Of a stretch of DNA of 64,000 nucleotides, positions 17,984-25,902 are shown in pieces. Numbering within the stretch: the first letter of the stretch is position 1; each line of letters starts with the position of its first letter. The DNA comes from Stenotrophomonas sp. NA06056 (GTDB taxonomy: Bacteria; Pseudomonadota; Gammaproteobacteria; Xanthomonadales; Xanthomonadaceae): contig NZ_CP054931.1 of NCBI RefSeq assembly GCF_013364355.1, positions 620,001 to 684,000 on the forward strand. The letters are read 5' to 3'. Made by a program: the position numbers and the translations under genes. A model generated the notes under the pieces. That model saw only the letters and a program-made list of their open reading frames with translations, searched no databases and was not told where the DNA came from.

Positions 17984-19367
17984 CGCGCGCAGCGCAGGCG
18001 CCGCGCCTGGCTCGCTGCGGCGCACCCTGCTGCTGTACCTGGGCGCATTGCTGGCGGTGTTCGCGGTGGCGCTGTTGTTTGCCGCACGCGACTACGGCCA
18101 ACGCGCGGCCAATCGCTCCTACGACCACCTGCTGGTGTCCTCGGCCCTGTCGATCGCCGATTCGGTGGCACTGGTGGATGGCCAGTGGCAGGTGGACCTT
18201 CCCTATGCCGCGCTGGACCTGCTGGCGATGGCACCGGAAGACCGCGTGTTCTACCGGGTCGCCGACAGCCGCGGCAACCTGATCACCGGCTACGGCGACC
18301 TGCCAGCGTCGCCGCGCCGGCCGGGCACGCAACCACAGCTGTTCGATGCGCCCTACAGTGGCGAGACCGTGCGTTTCGTGGTGGTTGGCCGTAGCTTTGC
18401 CGCTGCCTCCGCGCAGGGCGAGGTGCAGGTGCAGGTGGGGCAGACCCGGCGTGCACGCGAAGCGGTGGCCCAGGAACTGGTCAACCGCGCGCTGCTTGCG
18501 ATCGGCGTGCTGTCCGGCCTGTTGCTGGCACTGGTGGCCTTCGGCGTGCACCGTGCGTTTCGCCCGCTGGTGCGGGTCGAGCGCGAGCTGTCGCGCCGCG
18601 AGCCATCCGATCTGAAACCGCTGGATGCGCGCGTGCCGCGTGAGATGGACCAGATGGTGGCAGCGCTGAACCGTTTCATGGAGCGCCTGTCCAGCAGCAA
18701 TGAAACCCTGCGTGCCTTCATGGCCGAGGCCGCGCACCAGATGCGCACGCCGTTGGCCGCGCTGCGTGCGCAGGCGCAGCTGGCGCTGGACGACGACGAT
18801 CCGCAGGACATGCGGCGCAGCCTGCTGGCGATCGAACGCAACGCCACCCACATGAGCCGCCTGCTCAACCAGCTGCTCAGCGATGCCAGCGTGATCCATC
18901 GATCACATCTGCAGCGCTTCGCCACCGTGGACCTGGCCGAAACCGTGCACCAGGCGCTGCACGAAGCGCTGCCGCAGGCCGGGCCCGCCCCGCGCGTACA
19001 GCTGGCGATGACGGCCGAACCGGTGCATGTGCACGGTGACGCGCTGCTGCTGCGCGAAGCCATCAAGAATCTGGTCGACAACGCGCTGAAGTACGGCGGC
19101 GAAGGTCCCTTGCAGATCGCGCTGACCGCCGAGGGCGGGCAGGCCGTGCTGACCATCGCCGACCACGGCACGGGCATCGCCGCTGCCGATGCCGAACGCG
19201 TGTTCGAGCGTTTCGCGCGGGGCGAGGGCGCGCCCTCCGGCGGTGCGGGTCTCGGCCTGGCCATCGTCAAGCGGGTGGTCGACAGCCATGGTGGCCAGAT
19301 CGATCTCAGCAACCGACCACTGGGCGGCCTGGTCGCCACCATCCGCCTGCCCCGGAGCAGCACATGA
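17976..19367 (+). CDS. tctE: Sensor histidine kinase, TctE-like
   Basis: This 463-residue inner-membrane kinase has TM1 at residues ~15-36, a periplasmic sensor region ~37-170 with the TctE-type N-terminal fold (SYDHLLVSSALSIADSVA, WQVDLPYAALDLLA, VFYRV), and TM2 at ~171-190. A HAMP-like linker leads to HisKA with H254 (EAAHQMRTPL) and HATPase boxes NLVDNALKYGG, ADHGTGI and GAGLGLAIVKRVV. It phosphorylates the upstream regulator. The stop overlaps the next gene's ATG (ATGA). Confidence 0.86.
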   Translation: MADARSAGAAPGSLRRTLLLYLGALLAVFAVALLFAARDYGQRAANRSYDHLLVSSALSIADSVALVDGQWQVDLPYAALDLLAMAPEDRVFYRVADSRGNLITGYGDLPASPRRPGTQPQLFDAPYSGETVRFVVVGRSFAAASAQGEVQVQVGQTRRAREAVAQELVNRALLAIGVLSGLLLALVAFGVHRAFRPLVRVERELSRREPSDLKPLDARVPREMDQMVAALNRFMERLSSSNETLRAFMAEAAHQMRTPLAALRAQAQLALDDDDPQDMRRSLLAIERNATHMSRLLNQLLSDASVIHRSHLQRFATVDLAETVHQALHEALPQAGPAPRVQLAMTAEPVHVHGDALLLREAIKNLVDNALKYGGEGPLQIALTAEGGQAVLTIADHGTGIAAADAERVFERFARGEGAPSGGAGLGLAIVKRVVDSHGGQIDLSNRPLGGLVATIRLPRSST

Positions 19368-20419
19368 TCCGCCTGTTCGCCGCTGTCGTTGTCCTGTTGC
19401 TGGCCCTGCCGGTGCTGGCCGCGCCCGGCGAGGTGCGCCGTTTCCCGGCGCAGGGAAAGACCACCGCGCAGCTGCGCATCCACGGCACCACAGACATTGA
19501 AGTGTTCGCGGTGGTCATCGCCGACTACCAGCGCCTGCATCCGGGCACCGAGGTGGTGTACGAGGACATCATCACCCAGGACCTGTACACGCGTTACCTG
19601 CACGACCGCGCCGGATCGGCCTCGCCGGACCTGCTGATTTCCAGCGGCATGGACCTGCAGACCAAGCTGGTCAATGACGGCCACGCATTGCCGCACCGCT
19701 CGGCGCAGACCGCTGCGCTGCCGGCCTGGGCGCAGTGGCGCAACGAGGCCTTCGGCATCAGCTACGAGCCGGTGGTGATGGTCTACAACACCCGCGCGCT
19801 GCCGGCGGCGAAGGTGCCGCACACGCGCCGCCAGCTGCTCGACCGCCTGCGTGCCGAAGGCGCGCCGTTGCGCGGCCGGGTCGGCACCTATGACATCGAG
19901 CGCAGCAGCGTCGGCTACCTGCTGGCCACCCAGGACGCGCAGCGCGGCAGCATCGCCGGCGCATTGCTGGGCGCACTTGGCGACAACGATGTGGTACGCG
20001 AGGAGCGCACCGGGGTGCTGCTGGACCAGGTGGCCAGCGGCCAGTTGTCGCTGGTCTACAACGTACTGGGTTCGTATGCGCAGGCGCGCATCGATGCGGG
20101 TGCACCGCTGGCCATCGTCGAGCCCGAGGACTACACGCTGGTGGTGCTGCGCACCGCGGTGATTCCGCGCACCGGCCCACACCCGGAGGAAGCGCGCCGC
20201 TTCCTCGACTATCTGCTGTCGCCGCGCGGCCAGCAGGTGCTGTCACGCGAGGCGCGGTTGATGCCGATCGTGACCGGCAACGCGCGCGCCGACGATGCCC
20301 CGGGCCGCAGCCGCCGCCCGATCCAGCTTGGGCCTGGCCTGCTGGTGTACCTGGACGCGCTCAAGCGCCGCCAGTTCCTCGACGCCTGGCGCAGCAGCGT
20401 GGAGCCGGCAGGGCGCTGA
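19364..20419 (+). CDS. Periplasmic substrate-binding protein coupled to the TctDE-like pair
   Basis: This 351-residue protein has a signal peptide (MIRLFAAVVVLLLALPVLAAPG) and the two-lobed binding fold of the ABC iron/spermidine-type family: RIHGTTDIEVFAVVIADYQRLHPG, SPDLLISSGMDLQTKLVNDGHA, FGISYEPVVMVYNT, and a C-terminal EARRFLDYLLSPRGQQVL. No ABC permease or ATPase gene lies nearby. Its start overlaps the kinase stop, so it is made together with the sensor. The best inference is that it captures a ligand in the periplasm and presents it to the kinase, rather than feeding a transporter, although use by a distant transporter cannot be excluded. Confidence 0.8.
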   Translation: MIRLFAAVVVLLLALPVLAAPGEVRRFPAQGKTTAQLRIHGTTDIEVFAVVIADYQRLHPGTEVVYEDIITQDLYTRYLHDRAGSASPDLLISSGMDLQTKLVNDGHALPHRSAQTAALPAWAQWRNEAFGISYEPVVMVYNTRALPAAKVPHTRRQLLDRLRAEGAPLRGRVGTYDIERSSVGYLLATQDAQRGSIAGALLGALGDNDVVREERTGVLLDQVASGQLSLVYNVLGSYAQARIDAGAPLAIVEPEDYTLVVLRTAVIPRTGPHPEEARRFLDYLLSPRGQQVLSREARLMPIVTGNARADDAPGRSRRPIQLGPGLLVYLDALKRRQFLDAWRSSVEPAGR

Positions 20420-20426
20420 TGTGCTG

Positions 20427-20449
20427 GTAGCGCCGGGCCATGCCCGGCG
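20427..20449 (+). repeat. SMAG repeat, CGCCGGG class
   Basis: A GTAG head is followed by the palindrome CGCCGGGCCATGCCCGGCG, 8 bases after the binding-protein stop and just upstream of the next gene's promoter. Confidence 0.82.
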
Positions 20450-20467
20450 GATGCGGTTTGCTGCCCG

Positions 20468-20473
20468 TACAAT
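20468..20473 (+). promoter_or_regulatory. -10 box (TACAAT) of the LuxR-type regulator
   Basis: The predicted +1 coincides with the A of the ATG at 20480, and no Shine-Dalgarno sequence is present. This is another leaderless candidate. Confidence 0.55.
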
Positions 20474-20479
20474 GTGGGC

Positions 20480-21130
20480 ATGAGCGAATACACCATCCTG
20501 ATCGCCGATGACCATCCGCTGCTGCGTTCGGCGGTGGTGCAGTCCTTGCGGCAGAGCCTGCCGCTGGCGCAGGTGCGCGAGGTGGCCAGTGCCGAAGCAC
20601 TGGCGGCGGCGCTGGACGCACAGGCTGATGTGGATCTGGTGCTGCTGGACCTGACCATGCCGGGTGCGCATGGGTTTTCCGCGTTGCTGCACGTGCGCGG
20701 TTCGCACCCGGACATTCCGGTGGTGATCCTGTCCTCCAACGATCATCCGCGGGTGATCCGCCGCGCGCAGCAGTTCGGCGCGGCCGGTTTCATTCCCAAG
20801 TCCGCGCCTGCCGAGACCATCGGCGAGGCGGTGCAGGCGGTGCTCGACGGCGGTCTGTGGTTCCCGGCGATGGCGGCCGAACGTTCCGAGGCCGATGCAC
20901 TGCTGGCCAGCCGCCTGGCGCAGCTGACGCCGCAGCAGTTCCGGGTGCTGCTGTGCTTGGCCGATGGCCTGCTCAACAAGCAGATCGCCTACACGCTGGG
21001 CCTGGCCGAGAACACGGTGAAGGTGCACGTCACTGCGATCCTGAAGAAGCTCGAATGCCACAGCCGCACGCAGGCGGCAGTGCTGGTGAAGGCGCTGGAG
21101 CCGGAAGGCGACGCGGGCATCGGGTTGTAG
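20480..21130 (+). CDS. NarL/LuxR-family response regulator
   Basis: This 216-residue protein has a receiver domain with the acidic pair D10-D11, phosphorylated D57 (LVLLDLTMPG) and a conserved Lys in IPKSAP near residue 111. A LuxR-type helix-turn-helix follows (LTPQQFRVLLCLADGLLNKQIAYTLGLAENTVKVHVTAILKKL). It converges on the hybrid kinase gene and is its likely partner, because kinases of that PAS/hybrid class are typically paired with LuxR-type regulators. Likely targets are the nearby porin and dctA genes. Confidence 0.87.
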   Translation: MSEYTILIADDHPLLRSAVVQSLRQSLPLAQVREVASAEALAAALDAQADVDLVLLDLTMPGAHGFSALLHVRGSHPDIPVVILSSNDHPRVIRRAQQFGAAGFIPKSAPAETIGEAVQAVLDGGLWFPAMAAERSEADALLASRLAQLTPQQFRVLLCLADGLLNKQIAYTLGLAENTVKVHVTAILKKLECHSRTQAAVLVKALEPEGDAGIGL

Positions 21131-21340
21131 TTCCAGCCAACGGCATAGCCCCTCGTGGATGGACACGTGGAGCAGTTCATGGGCGGGGCCGTGCAGGTGG
21201 GCTGCGCAGGGGGCGCTGCAAGTACGTCCATGTAAGCTCGGTCGCCGCATCCATGCGGCTCACGCCCCTGCGCAGCCCACCTACACGGCCACGGACAGGT
21301 TCCGTGTTCGTCCACCCACGGAAGAGAAAAAGAAGATCAA
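21131..21340 (+). repeat. Long-hairpin element D (hairpin 21187-21290, 52-nt loop)
   Basis: The arms at 21187-21212 and 21265-21290 pair over 26 positions with one mismatch. The loop at 21213-21264 is exactly 52 nt (GCGCTGCAAGTACGTCCATG ... CGCATCCATGCGGCTCACG). Outer flanks are TTCCAGCCAACGGC and AGCCCCTCGTGG on the left, and CCACGGAAGAGAAAAAG on the right. The same flanks appear in mirror image around the element at 21519-21620. It starts directly after the stop of the LuxR-type gene. Confidence 0.85.
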
Positions 21341-21344
21341 AAGC

Positions 21345-21370
21345 AAAAGCAGCCTGTCAGGCCGCTTTTT
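21345..21370 (+). terminator. Terminator of the LuxR-type regulator
   Basis: AAAAGC-A-GCCT, loop GTC, AGGC-C-GCTTTT, then more Ts. One internal mismatch interrupts the stem. It lies at the centre of the mirror-symmetric region. Confidence 0.6.
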
Positions 21371-21437
21371 GTAGAGCCGAGCCCACGCTCGGCTGCTTTC
21401 CGGCCGGTCCGCGAAGCCGAGCATGGGTTCGGCTCTA
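21371..21437. repeat. Inverted SMAG pair, GAGCCGAGC class
   Basis: A forward GTAGAGCCGAGC copy faces a reverse copy ending GGCTCTAC, 16 bases apart. The pair sits between the two long-hairpin elements and could form a cruciform. Confidence 0.85.
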
Positions 21438-21464
21438 CACGAGCAAGCGCAGCGCCGCGACCCG

Positions 21465-21687
21465 CTCTTGATCTTCTTTTTCTTCTCCGTGGGTGGGGAA
21501 CACCCGGAACCTGTCAGCGGCCGGGTGGGTGGGTAGTGCGGGGTGTCCGCGGCATGGATGCCGCGGCCAAGCCCCCATGGACGGGTTCACGGCGTCCCCG
21601 CAGTACCCACCCACCCGGCCAGCCCTCAGTAACCCGGCTTTCCGCGATCAACCAACACCCACGAGGGGCTGCGCCGTTGGCTGGAAA
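21465..21687 (-). repeat. Long-hairpin element E (hairpin 21519-21620, 52-nt loop)
   Basis: The arms at 21519-21543 and 21596-21620 pair over 25 positions with one mismatch (GGCCGGGTGGGTGGG...). The loop at 21544-21595 is again 52 nt; on the minus strand it begins ACGCCGTGAACCCGTCC and continues ATGGGGGCTTGG. The flanks mirror element D: GATCTTCTTTTTCTTCTCCG on the left, CCACGAGGGGCTGCGCC and GTTGGCTGGAA on the right, ending at the stop of the kinase gene. The convergent gap contains no gene. Confidence 0.85.
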
Positions 21688-24333
21688 TCACCCGCGATGG
21701 CGGATCAACAACTGACTCATCAACGCCCGCAGCGCCGGCGGCTTCACCGGCTTGGCCATCATCCCCCAACCGCGCTCGGCGGCCATCTCGCGCAACCCCG
21801 CATCGCGCTCGGCAGTCACCAGCACCACCGGTGGGCGAGCCGCCCACAACTCCGCCAAGGTCTCGTACAACACGGGCCCGTGGTGATCGCCCATGCGCAC
21901 ATCCAGCAGCACCAGTTCCGGCACCGTTTCTGTCGCGGCCAACTGCAATGCCGCCTGCGGCCCGTCGGCCAGCACCACCTCGCAACCCCATCGTTCCAGC
22001 AATGCGCGGCTGGCTGCACACACGTGCGGATCGTCGTCGATCACCCACACCCGACGCCCACGCAGCGGATTGTCTGCAGCCGGTTCCTGCACGACGACCG
22101 GAGCGGGTGCAATGGCCGGAATGGCACCGGCCTCGCCAAGCGGAACACCCACCGCGAACACGCTGCCCCGACCCAGCTGCGAGCGCAGCGCGATCGGGTG
22201 GCCAAGCAGGCGGCCGATACGGTCCACGATTGCCAAGCCCAGACCAGCGCCACGCTGCTGACCATCGTGCAGGCGCCGGAACTCCTCGAAGATCTCGACC
22301 TGCAGGGCGTCGGGAATGCCTGGACCCTGGTCGTGCACTTCGATCCACAACAGTCCGTCGCGGCGGCGGCAGCCGATCAGTACGCGGCCGCGCTCGCTGT
22401 AGCGCACCGCATTGGACAGGAAATTCTGCAGGATGCGGCGCAGCAGTGCTTCGTCACTGACCACCACCGCATCGGTATCCACCCAGTCCACGCGCAGCCC
22501 GCGCGCCTGCGCGCCAATGCCGGATTCGCGCGCCAGCGCCTGCAGCAATGGCCCCAGCCGGAACGCCTGCACGCGCGTGGGCAAGCTGCCCGATTCCAGC
22601 CGCGCGATGTCCAGCAGGCTGTTGAGAATCGCATCCTGTGCCGCCAGCGCGGCATCGATGTGGTCGCTGGTCTGCTGCTGCGCCGGGTCGCTCAGCTTGC
22701 CGCGCAGCACTGACACGAACATGCGCGCGGCATTGAGCGGTTGCAGCAGGTCGTGCACCGCCGAGGCCACGAAGCGGGTCTTGTAGCGGTTGGCCTGTTC
22801 GGCCTCGCGGCGGGCTTCGTCCAGATCCTGGGTGCGCTCGGCCACGCGATGCTCCAGCGCATCGGCCAGCGAGCGAAGTTCACGCGCGGCGTTCTTGTAG
22901 CTGGTGATGTCGGCATAGCTGGTGACGAAGCCTCCGTCGGGCAGCGGGTTGCCGCGGATCTCCAGCACCGTGCCGTCGTCTTTTTCGCTCTCGCGCATGT
23001 GCGGGCGGCCGCTGCGCAGATGGGTCAGGCGACGTTCGATGGCTTCGTCGATCGGGCCGGGGCCCAACAGGCCACGACGTGCGTTGAAACGGAACAGTTC
23101 TTCGATCGGGCGACCCACCCTTACCAGTCCCGCCGGGAAGCGGAACAGCTCCAGATAGCGCGAATTCCACGCTACCAGACGCTGCTCCCTGTCGATCACC
23201 ACCACGCCCTGCGGCAGATGTTCGAGGCTGCGGCTCAAACCAACGTCGGCATCGGTGGCGGCTTCCAGCAGGCCGTCCTGGGCGGTGCGCAGCTCCTGCG
23301 CGTGCTGCTTGAGCAGGGTTTCCAGCTCGCGCCGGCTGCGCTGGCGATGCTTGGACAGGCGGCGCCGTTGCTGCACGAACAACACCAGGAATCCCAGCGC
23401 CAACCATGCGGCCGCGCCGGCGATTGCGGCGCCTCGGCCCGCGCTGGTGGCCGCGCTGGCGTCGTGCAGCAGATGCAGGCTCCAGTCTTCGTCGGGCAGC
23501 GCCAGGGTCTGCCACAGCATTGCCTGCGGCAGTGCCGGGTCGAGCAGACGCACCATGCGCCCGCCGTCGGCCAGCACATCCTCGGTGCGCACGCGCAACG
23601 GTTGCAGCGACCGATCGGCATACTGACGCGCCGCGCGCATCTCGTTGCGTTCTTCCGCGCCGAGCGGGCGCAGCAGGCGATAGCGCCAGGCATCGCGGTT
23701 GGCCAGGAACACCACGTCATGGTTGTCGCTGGCCAGCACCACGTCCGGGCTGTTCAACCATTCCTGTTCCAGCGCGGACAGCTCGATCTTGATCACGATC
23801 ACGCCGATGCGCTGGCTGTCGGCATCCAGGATGGCCTCGGACATGAAGTAGCCGGGCACGCCGGTGGTCATGCCGATGCCGTAGAAGCGACCACGGCCAT
23901 GGGCCAGTGCTTGCTGGTAGTAGGGGCGGTAGCTGTAATCCTCGCCGACGTTGCTGGTCGGCTGGTCCCAGTTGCTGGCGGCCACGGCCACGCCATCGCG
24001 GCCGACCAGGGTCAGCGTCGAGGTGCGGGTGACCTGGTTGGCACGCTGCAGTTTCAGGTTCAGGCGTTGCCGCTCGGCAGGCGAGGGCGGTACCTGCAAT
24101 GCATGCAGCAGATCAGGGTCCAGCGCCATCACCTGCGGCAGGGTGCCGAACCGGTCGATGCGCTGTTGCAGCCCCTGGCCATACAGCTGCAGCTGGCGCT
24201 GTACCTGTGCGCTTTCCGTGCCGAGAGCGCGACGCCAGGCGTAGTGGCCGGCGGCGACCGCGCACAACACGGTGCCGGCCACCATCACCAGAATGGTCAG
24301 CAACTGCAGGCGGTGGCGGCTGAGCCAGTACAT
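21688..24333 (-). CDS. Hybrid sensor kinase with DctB-like periplasmic sensor
   Basis: This 881-residue inner-membrane protein has TM1 at ~10-31 and TM2 at ~300-322. The periplasmic part between them resembles the double-PDC sensor of DctB, including GRGRFYGIGMTTGVPGYFMSEAI near residue 150, which suggests C4-dicarboxylate sensing. A PAS domain (LPQGVVVIDREQRLVAWNSRYLELF, ~375-490) and a coiled coil lead to HisKA with H527 (SAVHDLLQPL), a HATPase domain (NFLSNAVRYS, GAGLGLAIVDRI) and a C-terminal receiver with D811. Canonical DctB lacks the PAS and receiver parts and works with the NtrC-type DctD; here the nearest regulator is LuxR-type. It is upstream-adjacent to a porin gene on the same strand (68-base gap) and near dctA. 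Confidence 0.88.
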   Translation of the reverse strand: MYWLSRHRLQLLTILVMVAGTVLCAVAAGHYAWRRALGTESAQVQRQLQLYGQGLQQRIDRFGTLPQVMALDPDLLHALQVPPSPAERQRLNLKLQRANQVTRTSTLTLVGRDGVAVAASNWDQPTSNVGEDYSYRPYYQQALAHGRGRFYGIGMTTGVPGYFMSEAILDADSQRIGVIVIKIELSALEQEWLNSPDVVLASDNHDVVFLANRDAWRYRLLRPLGAEERNEMRAARQYADRSLQPLRVRTEDVLADGGRMVRLLDPALPQAMLWQTLALPDEDWSLHLLHDASAATSAGRGAAIAGAAAWLALGFLVLFVQQRRRLSKHRQRSRRELETLLKQHAQELRTAQDGLLEAATDADVGLSRSLEHLPQGVVVIDREQRLVAWNSRYLELFRFPAGLVRVGRPIEELFRFNARRGLLGPGPIDEAIERRLTHLRSGRPHMRESEKDDGTVLEIRGNPLPDGGFVTSYADITSYKNAARELRSLADALEHRVAERTQDLDEARREAEQANRYKTRFVASAVHDLLQPLNAARMFVSVLRGKLSDPAQQQTSDHIDAALAAQDAILNSLLDIARLESGSLPTRVQAFRLGPLLQALARESGIGAQARGLRVDWVDTDAVVVSDEALLRRILQNFLSNAVRYSERGRVLIGCRRRDGLLWIEVHDQGPGIPDALQVEIFEEFRRLHDGQQRGAGLGLAIVDRIGRLLGHPIALRSQLGRGSVFAVGVPLGEAGAIPAIAPAPVVVQEPAADNPLRGRRVWVIDDDPHVCAASRALLERWGCEVVLADGPQAALQLAATETVPELVLLDVRMGDHHGPVLYETLAELWAARPPVVLVTAERDAGLREMAAERGWGMMAKPVKPPALRALMSQLLIRHRG

Positions 24334-24401
24334 GGCGGCAGTCTACGCAGGGCCGGCGGGCGTGGTGTACACGCCCGCCGGGATCTGACACGTGGAAGGG
24401 A

Positions 24402-25571
24402 TCAGAAGTGCATCTGCGCGCGAAGTTCGAAGATCTCCGGGGTGCTGTGCACACCGCGACGGCTGGCGTCGACCTTCACGTAGTTGGCCTGGAACTTGAA
24501 GTGACTGGTCAGGTACCAGTTCGCGCCCAGGGTCAGGTCGTGCTGGCGGCCGCCGAGGATGCTGCCGTCGTCCAGGTCCAGGCGGCTGTAGCGGGCCACC
24601 AGTTCCACTGCACCGTAGTCGTGTGCCGGCTTGATGTTGGCAACGGCGCCGGCGTTGTACGGACGCGATTCGCCGGTCAGCACCCAGCTGGCCATCGCGT
24701 ACTGGCCGTGGCCGGTGTAGTCGGGCTTGCCGTCATTGCGGGTGACGGTGGCCTGCAGCGCTTCGGCCTGCAGCGAGAACGGACCACGGATCCAGATGCC
24801 TTCCAGGCCGGTGCGGCGGATCTGGTCGGCAGTGACCAGCGCGCCCGAATCGACCAGGCGGATGTCGGTCAGGCCGGCTTCCGGGCGGGCACGCAGGCGC
24901 GCGCTGGCTTCATGATGCACGTCGCGGCCATCGTGGTAACCGCGCGGGTTTTCCTGCGAATAGGCCAGGCCCAGGTGGATTACGTCACCCGGTGCCTTCA
25001 CCGGGGTCCACACCGCACGCACCGCCTGGGTGGTGCCGGGGTTGTCGCCCTGCAGATCCTTGCCGCCATAGGCGCCGGCCTGCAGCAGGTACTGCGGGCG
25101 CTCCAGCACCCATTCCACGCCGGTGCGACGGCCTTCGTAGAACGCCTGCACGGGCAGCGCGGTTTCCAGGAAGCTGCCGGCGCGCGACGAGGTGCCCGCG
25201 TCCAGGCCCACCGGGGTCTTCATGTAGCCGAAGCGGAAGCGACCGACATCACGGCCGAAGAAGGCCTTGCTCTCGAAGCGCACGAACACGTCCAGCCAGG
25301 TATCGGCCTGGAAGTCGTAGTAGACCATCGCGTCGTACACGCCCTTCTTTTTCAGGGTCGCGCCGAATTCCTTGCGGCGCACCGCGTCGTCATCCTCGAT
25401 GCCGCTGGCGGACGAGAAGTCGTTGTAGTCGTAGGCGATGTTGGCGGTGGCGGCCAGTTCGGTGCCGTCGCCGAAGGTGTACTTGGTCGGCCAGTTGTCG
25501 AAATCCGCAGCGGATGCGAAGGCGGGGAGGGTGGCCAGCGACAGGGCCAGCAAGGTCGGAATCGGGCGCAT
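24402..25571 (-). CDS. OprO/OprP-family porin (dicarboxylate locus)
   Basis: The protein has 389 residues with a signal peptide (MRPIPTLLALSLATLPAFASA). The barrel has family segments YDYNDFSSASG, RRKEFGATLKKKGVYDAMVYYDFQADTW, FRFGYMKTPVGLD, LTLGANWYLTSHFKFQANYVKVDASRRG and a C-terminal Phe (RAQMHF). It is a paralogue of the porin in the citrate locus. With the kinase gene downstream on the same strand and dctA divergent, it most likely serves as the outer-membrane entry for C4-dicarboxylates. Confidence 0.87.
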   Translation of the reverse strand: MRPIPTLLALSLATLPAFASAADFDNWPTKYTFGDGTELAATANIAYDYNDFSSASGIEDDDAVRRKEFGATLKKKGVYDAMVYYDFQADTWLDVFVRFESKAFFGRDVGRFRFGYMKTPVGLDAGTSSRAGSFLETALPVQAFYEGRRTGVEWVLERPQYLLQAGAYGGKDLQGDNPGTTQAVRAVWTPVKAPGDVIHLGLAYSQENPRGYHDGRDVHHEASARLRARPEAGLTDIRLVDSGALVTADQIRRTGLEGIWIRGPFSLQAEALQATVTRNDGKPDYTGHGQYAMASWVLTGESRPYNAGAVANIKPAHDYGAVELVARYSRLDLDDGSILGGRQHDLTLGANWYLTSHFKFQANYVKVDASRRGVHSTPEIFELRAQMHF

Positions 25572-25902
25572 GGGTGGTGCGGCTCTCTCGGAATGCGTGT
25601 GGACAGGACAACAACGGCCGCAATGGCCGGAACTTTCGCAATGACGCGCCCGGCCGTTCAGGTCGGGCCACCGGCATCCCTGCGATCAGCGGTGCGGTGC
25701 CAGTGTAGGCAGCGCAGCCAGCTGAACCGGGGGGCTAGTACCAATAGGTTATCTGCGTGGCGGTGCGTGGCGCGTACAAAGGCGTCCATTGGTCGCACCC
25801 CTGCGCCTGCAGACAAGGGGCATGCGGTCAGTTTCCACGGTAACGGTTCCCGTGCACTTCCGGGGCCGTACGTGCCTGAAAACGCCCCTTCCGGAGTCCG
25901 CC
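25572..25902. other. Divergent regulatory region, porin / dctA
   Basis: This 331-bp region lies between divergent genes and contains no convincing ORF. I looked for a sigma-54 site, common for dct genes elsewhere, and found none with correct GG-N10-GC spacing. The AT-richer stretch around 25736-25752 (CTAGTACCAATAGGTTATC) is the most likely promoter or operator area. Confidence 0.4.

Noticed and set aside
25572..25902. Sigma-54 promoter for dctA or the porin
   Set aside because: The nearest match (TGGCAC...GC on the minus strand near 25700) has 9 instead of 10 bases between GG and GC and lacks the rest of the consensus.
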